Of a stretch of DNA of 64,000 nucleotides, positions 58,165-64,000 are shown one piece after another (position 1 is the stretch's first letter; each line of letters opens with the position of its first letter). The stretch lies in assembly GCA_937872475.1 (NCBI GenBank), contig CALMSY010000026.1:62001-126000 (forward strand). Direction: 5' to 3'. The notes under the pieces were generated by a model. The model made no database searches and was not told the origin of the DNA. It saw only the letters and a list, made by a program, of their open reading frames with translations. The position numbers and the translations under genes were made by a program. The DNA is from 67-14 sp020438345 (GTDB lineage: Bacteria; Actinomycetota; Thermoleophilia; Solirubrobacterales; 70-9).

Positions 58165-58543
58165 GCTTCCTGCCCTTCTCCTGAAGAGCCAGAACTTCGG
58201 AAACGCATTCTTCGGCCCCGGCCAGACCATCTTTCTCAATCACTTCACCGATGCCGGCCCGCGCCACCAGCACAAAGTCCTGCTCTGCGGATTCCGGATC
58301 TACCTGTGCCCAGAAGGCTTCTTTCAGAACCCGCTTGACGCGATTTCTCGACACCGCGTCCCCGAGCTTCTTGGAAACACTGACTCCCAGTCGGATATCC
58401 GATTCATCATCGGACGACCGCTCGAATCTGTAAAGCACCAGGTACCGAGTCGCTTTCGACGATCCTTCCCGGTAGGCCCGCTTGAAGTCTCCGCTCCGGG
58501 AGAGTCTTCGGCGCCTGGGTGAACCAGGGCCGGAACCGCTCAT
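58154..58543 (-). CDS. rnpA: Ribonuclease P protein component
   Basis: 129 residues. RLSRSGDFKRAYREGSS, LGVSVSKKLGDAVSRNRVKRVLKEAF (the RNR signature helix) and DFVLVARAG. The protein cofactor of RNase P, for tRNA 5' maturation. It starts 2 bases after rpmH, the usual coupled arrangement. Confidence 0.96.
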   Translation of the reverse strand: MSGSGPGSPRRRRLSRSGDFKRAYREGSSKATRYLVLYRFERSSDDESDIRLGVSVSKKLGDAVSRNRVKRVLKEAFWAQVDPESAEQDFVLVARAGIGEVIEKDGLAGAEECVSEVLALQEKGRKRST

Positions 58544-58545
58544 GG

Positions 58546-58680
58546 TCAGACTGCGAGCCGCTTGCGGCCCTTGCGGCGACGTCGCCGGATGACATCCCGG
58601 CCACCCTTGGTGCTCATACGGGCACGGAAGCCGTGAGTCTTTGCGCGCTTGCGCTTCTTTGGCTGGTAAGTACGCTTCAT
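58546..58680 (-). CDS. rpmH: 50S ribosomal protein L34
   Basis: 44 residues from ATG 58680 to TGA 58546. It begins MKRTYQPKKRKRAKTHGF and ends in RRRRKGRKRLAV, i.e. the fully conserved L34 protein at normal length. There is no ribosome binding site; the promoter-like TATACT lies 11 bases before the ATG. First gene of the minus-strand rpmH-rnpA-yidD-yidC-jag-rsmG series. Confidence 0.98.
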   Translation of the reverse strand: MKRTYQPKKRKRAKTHGFRARMSTKGGRDVIRRRRRKGRKRLAV

Positions 58681-58691
58681 TGGAGTCGGGC

Positions 58692-58697
58692 AGTATA
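58692..58697 (-). promoter_or_regulatory. Predicted -10 element of the rpmH operon promoter
   Basis: TATACT on the minus strand, 11 bases before the rpmH ATG. No good -35 is seen at 16-18 bases. The short distance suggests a very short leader. The 169-base gap between rpmH and dnaA also holds a few weak T-x-x-CCAC sequences but no convincing DnaA box. Confidence 0.5.
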
Positions 58698-58849
58698 AGG
58701 ACATTCCCGCTCCTGTGGTGTCTGACCCATCCGCTATTCGGGCGCGCGCTCCGTCTGCAAGAAAATTTCCACGCGATTTGCGAGAGCGGTGAACGAGGCA
58801 GACCCCACCAGCGCTAGGGTCGCAATCAGTGGACTTGAATCAGTCTTAG

Positions 58850-60265
58850 TTGCGACGCATTTACGTTGCAAAGTTCTCCGATGTCTTGAACGAATCTCCG
58901 ACTCCAAATGCCCAATCCCGCCCTGGAAGCCAAAAGTCGCTTCCCGGATCGGCACGTGCAGTCCGCGAGTGGGAAGATATCCAGCCATTTCTGCGCAAGC
59001 GCCTGTTTGAATCCGCCTGGCAGATGTGGATCTCTCCGATCAAGCCTGCGGCGGTCCGGGGATCAACCCTCTATCTGGAAGCGCCCGACACAATCCGCAC
59101 CTGGGTCGAGCGCCGCTACAGCCAGGTAATCGCGGAATCCCTTCAGGAATCTCCCAGCCATCTCACCTCATTCACATTCGAACTCCCACCCCAACCGGAG
59201 CCGATCGAAACCCCGACCCGGCAAGCCGGCCCGAATCCCACCCACGACTTCGATCGATTCGTTATCGGGCCCGGCAATCACCTGGCACATGCTGCCGCTC
59301 TCGCGGTAGCCGAAGCCCCTTCCGAGGCATACAACCCCCTCTTCCTCCACGGTTCCCCCGGTCTCGGGAAAACTCATCTTCTCGGTGCTGTCGCCAACTA
59401 TCTGTCCACGAACGTCCCTGAATTGAATGTCCTCTACACCAACGCGGAATCCTTCACAGCCGAGTTCGTCACCGCCCTGCGCGAACAGGGAACCGACGCT
59501 TTCAAACGCCGCTACCGCAACCTGGACGTTCTGCTCATAGATGACATCCAGTTCATTGCTGGAAAGCCCCGCACCGAAGAAGAGTTCTTCCACACCTTCA
59601 ATGCTCTTCATGACGCCGGAAGCCAGATCGTTCTCTCCGCAGACCGCTCCCCGGCGGAAATCTCGACACTCGCGGACCGCCTCAGTGACCGCTTCGAATG
59701 GGGACTCACCGTGCCCCTCCAGGCACCCAATCTCGCTACCCGACTGACCGTTCTCCGTCAACTGGTCCAGGAAGCCGGGCTCGATATCGCCGATCAGGAA
59801 GCCCTGACCCTCCTCGCCAGAAGGGTCCAAACCAATCTCCGTCAGTTGCGCGGAGCACTCACACGCACAATCGCCGAGTCTTCACTCAACTCCTCTCCAA
59901 TCACTTCAGAGCTGGTAACCAGCGTTTTCCCCGTTGCCCAACAATCGGCGGCTATCCCCATCACACCCGAGACCATACGATCCACCGTCTCCAGCCACTT
60001 CGGGATCGACGAGGCCCTGATCCAATCTCCTAAGCGTGACCGCAACACCGCGACAGCCCGCCATGTCGCCATCTATCTCACCCGGGAAAACACTCCACTT
60101 TCCCTTCCGCAGATCGGCCAGCTCTACGGAGGTCGTGATCACACGACAGTTCTCAACTCGATAGAGCGGGTCGAAGACTCGATCGGCACCGATCCGGCCA
60201 TCACCACCGCTGTTGAAATGATTCGCGCACGAATCCACAGTCCTGTGGAAAGTGACCCGGCGTGA
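58850..60265 (+). CDS. dnaA: Chromosomal replication initiator protein DnaA
   Basis: Up to 471 residues from TTG 58850; TTG 58886 is also possible and neither has a clear ribosome binding site. Domain I (about 36-105, VREWEDIQPFLRKRLFESAW), short Pro-rich domain II, AAA+ domain III with FLHGSPGLGKTHLL (Walker A), VLLIDDIQFIAGK (Walker B), LSADRSP and LADRLSDRFEWGL (Arg finger region), and domain IV with the signature ATARHVAIYLTRENTPLSLP followed by GGRDHTTVLNSIERV. It binds DnaA boxes and opens oriC. Confidence 0.97.
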   Translation: MRRIYVAKFSDVLNESPTPNAQSRPGSQKSLPGSARAVREWEDIQPFLRKRLFESAWQMWISPIKPAAVRGSTLYLEAPDTIRTWVERRYSQVIAESLQESPSHLTSFTFELPPQPEPIETPTRQAGPNPTHDFDRFVIGPGNHLAHAAALAVAEAPSEAYNPLFLHGSPGLGKTHLLGAVANYLSTNVPELNVLYTNAESFTAEFVTALREQGTDAFKRRYRNLDVLLIDDIQFIAGKPRTEEEFFHTFNALHDAGSQIVLSADRSPAEISTLADRLSDRFEWGLTVPLQAPNLATRLTVLRQLVQEAGLDIADQEALTLLARRVQTNLRQLRGALTRTIAESSLNSSPITSELVTSVFPVAQQSAAIPITPETIRSTVSSHFGIDEALIQSPKRDRNTATARHVAIYLTRENTPLSLPQIGQLYGGRDHTTVLNSIERVEDSIGTDPAITTAVEMIRARIHSPVESDPA

Positions 60266-60405
60266 TTCCGGAAGACGCCGGACGGGTTGCAAGAATCCCA
60301 TGTTCTCCACATTTGCTTCCCAGGTTCTCTGGCTTCGCAAAGCCACATCCCATGCTTCTGCGGTTTACTCCACAGAACAGAAACACTTAAACGAGGTAAT
60401 CGGTT
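60231..60405. other. Probable oriC between dnaA and dnaN
   Basis: Box-like 9-mers against TTATCCACA: GAATCCACA at 60231-60239, CTTTCCACA on the minus strand at 60244-60252, TTCTCCACA at 60303-60311 and TACTCCACA at 60366-60374, each with one or two mismatches. A somewhat A-rich stretch (GAACAGAAACACTTAAACG) precedes dnaN. Location and change of main gene direction fit an origin; box quality is modest. Confidence 0.6.
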
Positions 60406-61518
60406 TTGAAGTTCTCAATCAAGAACAATGAACTTTCCGGCAAACTCGCTCTGGTCGCCCGCACCATTGCAACCGGTGGTGTAAACCCGGCCCTGAGCGG
60501 CATCCTCCTGAAGGCCGAAGAGGGACGTCTCTCTTTCAGCTCTACCAACGGAAACCTCAGCCTCCGAGTTCCCGTGCATGTCGAAGGTTCGATTCAGGGC
60601 GATGGAGAAGTCCTGCTTCCTGGACGCCTGTTCGCCGATATTTCAAGGCTTCTTGGCAGCGGCCAGGCCGAGATCGAGTACCTGCAGTCCGAACGGACTG
60701 TCCGCATACAGTCCGGGTCCTCCAATTTCAACCTCCGGACCCTTTCCAGCGAGGATTTTCCTCCTCTCCCCGAAACCGGTGGCGAGACCATCAACCTGGG
60801 TCGGGAATCTCTCCTCGAGACAATCGACCTTGTAGCAAGAGCCGCATCAAATGACGATATGCGGCCGGTCCTCACTTCGGTCCAGGTGATCACCAGCGGT
60901 GATGAACTGACGATGGTCGCGACCGATTCCTACCGGCTCGCGGTAAAACAGACACATCTGGCGGAACCGGTTCCCACTGACCTTGACCGCAATATCCCGG
61001 CCCTCGCCCTGAAAGAGCTTTCACGTTTGCTTTCTGGCACCGATTCCGACTCGGTCCGACTTTCATTTACAGATCGCGTTGTCGTTTTCAACGTGGATGG
61101 ATCGGTTCTCTCGACCACCACGATTGATGGTCAGTTTCCCAAGTACCAGCAGCTGTTTCCGGAGACCTGGCTGCATGACGTGAGGCTTCCACGGACCGAG
61201 CTGCTCGAGTCGGTTCGCCGGGTGAGTCAGATGGCCCAGAAGAACCGGCCGCTCAAGGTTTCGCTTTCTCCTGGTGAATTGACGATCTCGGCAGAGACCC
61301 CGGACCTGGGAGACGCCGAAGAGAAACTCCCGGCCAATTTCGAAGGCGAAGAACTATCCATCGGTTTCAACCACGAGTTCTTCCGCGACGGCCTCGATGC
61401 GATCAGGAGTGAAGAGATTCTGCTTCGACTTATCTCTCCCCTGAGACCCGGCCTCCTCCAACCAGTTGAAGACGAGAGCTTTCGTTATCTGGTCATGCCA
61501 ATCAGGCTCAACGAGTAA
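60406..61518 (+). CDS. dnaN: DNA polymerase III beta subunit (sliding clamp)
   Basis: 370 residues from TTG 60406 with GAGGT 9 bases upstream. Three clamp domains: MKFSIKNNELSGKLALVART, then FSSTNGNLSLRV, VATDSYRLAVKQ in domain 2, QFPKYQQLFPE, and the C-terminal YLVMPIRLNE (the M-P-x-R-L hydrophobic cleft end). It tethers the polymerase to DNA. Confidence 0.98.
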   Translation: MKFSIKNNELSGKLALVARTIATGGVNPALSGILLKAEEGRLSFSSTNGNLSLRVPVHVEGSIQGDGEVLLPGRLFADISRLLGSGQAEIEYLQSERTVRIQSGSSNFNLRTLSSEDFPPLPETGGETINLGRESLLETIDLVARAASNDDMRPVLTSVQVITSGDELTMVATDSYRLAVKQTHLAEPVPTDLDRNIPALALKELSRLLSGTDSDSVRLSFTDRVVVFNVDGSVLSTTTIDGQFPKYQQLFPETWLHDVRLPRTELLESVRRVSQMAQKNRPLKVSLSPGELTISAETPDLGDAEEKLPANFEGEELSIGFNHEFFRDGLDAIRSEEILLRLISPLRPGLLQPVEDESFRYLVMPIRLNE

Positions 61519-61521
61519 GAC

Positions 61522-62616
61522 ATGGTTGTATCCCGGGTGGAAGCGGACCTCTTCAGGTCGCTGACCGGGGTTCGATTCAATCCGCAGGCGGGCCTTACGG
61601 TCGTATTTGGCCCCAATGGTGCGGGCAAGACGAATCTCGTCGAATCGATCTACTTCGGTCTGACCGCCAGGTCATTTCGCACCGCTGACCGTCGTGACCT
61701 GATCCCCTTTGGAAGTAGCTACGCGCGTTGCCGCGTGACTATTTCAGGGGGCGGAGTGGACCACACCTTCATGTCGTCGGTCTCCAGGTCAGAAGGAAGC
61801 CGGTTCACGATGGACGGGGCCAGTATCGACCAGTCTGACGCGATGGCCCACCGACCGATGGTCACGGTCTTCTCACCCGACCGGCTCGAGCTGATCAAGG
61901 GCCCCCCGGCTGGAAGACGGGCACACATCGACAGCTTTGTCGCCGCCAGATGGCCGTCACGTGGCGGACTCCGCAAGGCATTCGGGCGAGCCCTGGCACA
62001 GAGAAACGCACTGCTTTCGAGGATCTCCAGTGGCCAAGCCAAATCATCTGATCTGTCCACGTGGAATCGCCAATTCGCTCAAGCCGGTGCTGCGCTTTCT
62101 GCCAGCCGTGAAGAAGCCGTGGAGGAACTGGCGCCTGGTTGGCTCGAAGCTTCCAGGGATCTGGGTCTGGAAGGGTCGGCAGGGATCAGCTACCGACCGG
62201 GATCGTCGACTTCCCCGGGAGTGATCGAGGCCGGGCTGGAAGAACGCATCGCAAATGATCTGCGGCTGGGTCGCAGCACTTGGGGCCCGCATCACGATGA
62301 GATCCGGATTGAACTGGACGGAAGACAGTTGCGCAGGTTCGGCTCCCAGGGGCAGCAGCGCCTCGGTCTTCTCTCGCTGCTGTTCGCCGAGCGCTCGACT
62401 CTCCTTGCGGCGGGTACGTCGCCCCCCCTGATGCTTCTCGACGACGTTCTGAGCGAGCTCGACGAGGAAAGACGTGGCCGACTGGTGGAGAGACTCCTTT
62501 TGGGAGGTCAGAGCGTGATCACCGCAGCCGAGGGTGAGCTCATTCCCGATCACCCCGGAATCGAACGGGTTCCGATCACCGGGCTCGTCGTTGAGGTTGA
62601 AGAGGCGGAGTCCTAG
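61522..62616 (+). CDS. recF: DNA repair and recombination protein RecF
   Basis: 364 residues, 3 bases after dnaN. SMC-like ATPase: VVFGPNGAGKTNLVESIYF (Walker A 30-37), FSPDRLELIKGPPAGRRAHID, SQGQQRLGLLSLLFAE (signature) and LMLLDDVLSELDEERR (Walker B and D-loop). It loads RecA at gaps with RecO and RecR. Confidence 0.97.
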   Translation: MVVSRVEADLFRSLTGVRFNPQAGLTVVFGPNGAGKTNLVESIYFGLTARSFRTADRRDLIPFGSSYARCRVTISGGGVDHTFMSSVSRSEGSRFTMDGASIDQSDAMAHRPMVTVFSPDRLELIKGPPAGRRAHIDSFVAARWPSRGGLRKAFGRALAQRNALLSRISSGQAKSSDLSTWNRQFAQAGAALSASREEAVEELAPGWLEASRDLGLEGSAGISYRPGSSTSPGVIEAGLEERIANDLRLGRSTWGPHHDEIRIELDGRQLRRFGSQGQQRLGLLSLLFAERSTLLAAGTSPPLMLLDDVLSELDEERRGRLVERLLLGGQSVITAAEGELIPDHPGIERVPITGLVVEVEEAES

Positions 62617-62619
62617 GTC

Positions 62620-62928
62620 ATGCGCGACGCAAGAGGCAGAAGTCCCGATCCCAGAAGCCTGGGGCAAGCAATTTCCGACTTTCGAACGGACATTTCACCT
62701 GCCTCCCGGGTGGCGTCTGTTCAGGCGGTCTGGAACGAGGTCGTCGGCGAACGAATCAGCGCGGTGACCGAGGTCATCGAGGAGCGTGAGGGCACGGTTC
62801 TAATTGAATGCAAGAGCTCCGTCTGGGCCCAGGAACTGGAGATGATGGCCCCCAGAATTATTGCCCGACTCGACGGGGCCATGGCCGGCTCGGGCCCGGA
62901 AAAGCTCCGATTTCGCTCAAGCAACTGA
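62620..62928 (+). CDS. dciA: DciA-family protein (DUF721)
   Basis: 102 residues, 3 bases after recF. VWNEVVGERISAVTEV, GTVLIECKSSVWAQELEMMAPRIIARLD is the DUF721/DciA core (KH-like). In bacteria without DnaC, DciA helps load the replicative helicase. Its place between recF and gyrB is the standard actinobacterial one. Confidence 0.9.
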   Translation: MRDARGRSPDPRSLGQAISDFRTDISPASRVASVQAVWNEVVGERISAVTEVIEEREGTVLIECKSSVWAQELEMMAPRIIARLDGAMAGSGPEKLRFRSSN

Positions 62929-63024
62929 ACCAGAACCCGAACAGATCGGAAACAACTCAGCAAAAATAGGCGATTTGCAGGGATTTTCTGGCTCAGGCAA
63001 ACGGGATTATCCGAACGCGACTGG

Positions 63025-63030
63025 TATTAT
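63025..63030 (+). promoter_or_regulatory. Extended -10 promoter element of gyrB
   Basis: TGG-TATTAT, an extended -10 hexamer, 92 bases before the gyrB start, in the 194-base gap after dciA. No good -35 is seen. Between it and the gene nothing else was recognised except the AAAGG ribosome binding site. Confidence 0.55.
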
Positions 63031-63122
63031 GGACACCTGACTCGCGGTACCGCAAGGGCTCCACTCTTCCTCCGAGAGCCGGTTTCGCGGTGGCCGCCGA
63101 AAAGTTTTTGGAAAGGTAGTAA

Positions 63123-64000
63123 TTGGCTGAGAAAAAAAGCAGCGGAGAGCCCTCCTACGGCGCCAAGGACATCACCGTCCTCGAGGGGCTCGAGGCTGTC
63201 CGCAAGCGCCCCGGCATGTACATCGGCTCGACCGGTCCCCGGGGACTTCACCACCTGGTCTACGAAATCGTCGACAACTCCGTCGACGAAGCTCTCGCGG
63301 GACACAACGATTCAGTCGAAGTCGTCCTTCATCCGGACAACAGCTGCACCGTTACCGACCACGGTCGCGGAATCCCGGTCGAGATCATGGAAAAAGAAGG
63401 GCGTCCGGCAGCCGAAGTTGTTCTCACCGTTCTTCACGCAGGGGGCAAGTTCGGAGATGGCGGTGGCTACAAGGTCTCCGGTGGACTTCATGGTGTTGGC
63501 TCCTCTGTCGTCAATGCCCTTTCCAGCTGGCTGGAACTGAGGATCTGCCGCGACGGATACGTATGGAATCAGCGCTATGAACGCGGTCGCCCTGTGACCG
63601 ACCTGGTCAAGGGTGAAGCCACCAAAGAGACCGGAACACGAATTTCCTTTCTGCCGGACGACGAAATCTTCGAAACACTCGACTTCGATTTTCAGACTCT
63701 GCTCGAGCGGCTTCGGGAAACCGCGTTCCTTACCCGTGGCCTTCAGATCTCACTTACCGACGAACGCGGTGAAGGACAGCAGGTCGAATTCAAGTACGAC
63801 GGCGGCATCGAAGACTTCGTCCGCTTCCTCAACGAGAACAAGGAAACCCTCCATAACAAGGTCGTCTACTTCGAGGGAGCCGACGACGAAGACGGTCAGG
63901 TTGAAGTGGCGATGCAGTGGAACGGCAGCTACCAGGAGTCGATCCATAGCTTCGCCAACAACATCAACACCCACGAGGGAGGCACCCATCTCTCGGGATT
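63123..64000 (+). CDS. gyrB: DNA gyrase subunit B, 3' truncated by the window
   Basis: 292 codons from TTG 63123 with GGAAAGG 8 bases upstream; the gene runs off the window. GHKL ATPase motifs: VLEGLEAVRKRPGMYIGSTG, EIVDNSVDEALAG (N-box), TVTDHGRGIPVE, LHAGGKFGDGGGYKVSGGLH then GVGSSVVNALS (ATP lid), and GTRISFLPDDEIF. Type II topoisomerase subunit for negative supercoiling. Confidence 0.97.
   Translation, partial: MAEKKSSGEPSYGAKDITVLEGLEAVRKRPGMYIGSTGPRGLHHLVYEIVDNSVDEALAGHNDSVEVVLHPDNSCTVTDHGRGIPVEIMEKEGRPAAEVVLTVLHAGGKFGDGGGYKVSGGLHGVGSSVVNALSSWLELRICRDGYVWNQRYERGRPVTDLVKGEATKETGTRISFLPDDEIFETLDFDFQTLLERLRETAFLTRGLQISLTDERGEGQQVEFKYDGGIEDFVRFLNENKETLHNKVVYFEGADDEDGQVEVAMQWNGSYQESIHSFANNINTHEGGTHLSG

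Noticed and set aside
62054..62067. Second parS-like sequence in recF (TGTCCACGTGGAAT)
   Set aside because: Only the CACGTG centre and a few flanking bases agree; about five mismatches to the 14-bp core.

Overview
The window looks like the replication-origin region of a high-GC Gram-positive chromosome, probably an actinobacterium of the class Thermoleophilia (Solirubrobacterales-like). This placement is inferred from several traits. The order rpmH-rnpA-yidD-yidC-jag-rsmG-parA-parB (minus) against dnaA-dnaN-recF-dciA-gyrB (plus) is the classical oriC layout. GTG and TTG starts and 4-base start/stop overlaps are frequent. A GpgS/FolP2-type pair, a menaquinol bc complex and Tat-linked respiratory genes are present. 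No sequence search was possible.

Layout. 1-1190: end of a biotin carboxylase-BCCP gene. 1259-21097: an accessory-looking block dominated by the alkaline-phosphatase/sulfatase superfamily and arylsulfotransferases. It holds a small membrane protein, a methyltransferase, three membrane-anchored AP-superfamily proteins, four secreted formylglycine-type sulfatases, a GNAT acetyltransferase, two tandem arylsulfotransferase-like proteins and a HAD hydrolase. 21192-24886: sucCD and a polytopic membrane protein. 24958-31681: an aminotransferase, an MntR-like regulator, a GpgS / HAD-phosphatase / FolP2 locus for a glucosylglycerate-type pathway, and an MrfA-like helicase. 31728-36211: a stretch bounded by tRNA-Phe and tRNA-Lys with a secreted protein, a UvrA2-type ATPase and a MarR remnant. 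36293-46118: a long co-directional minus-strand series from hemB and hemL through qcrABC, menG, a polyprenyl synthase, dcd and tatAC. 46165-53956: an ABC exporter, a YmdB-type phosphodiesterase, an NPP-like phosphatase, an aminotransferase, ddl and a bifunctional-nuclease-family protein. 54044-64000: tRNA-Ile, parBA and the origin genes, with a near-perfect parS site in the rnpA/yidD overlap and degenerate DnaA boxes between dnaA and dnaN.

The most unusual part is 1.2-21.1 kb. The three membrane-anchored proteins carry Thr exactly where the four secreted sulfatases carry the formylglycine Cys. They are therefore more likely phospho- or phosphoglycerol-type transferases or phosphodiesterases than sulfatases. 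Next to them, four sulfatases with intact C-x-P-S-R motifs and two arylsulfotransferases that keep the expected His/His/Arg/His residues suggest an extracytoplasmic system. It may install, move and remove sulfate or phosphate esters on an unknown cell-surface or extracellular substrate. The parts are visible in the sequence; the system and its substrate are inference.
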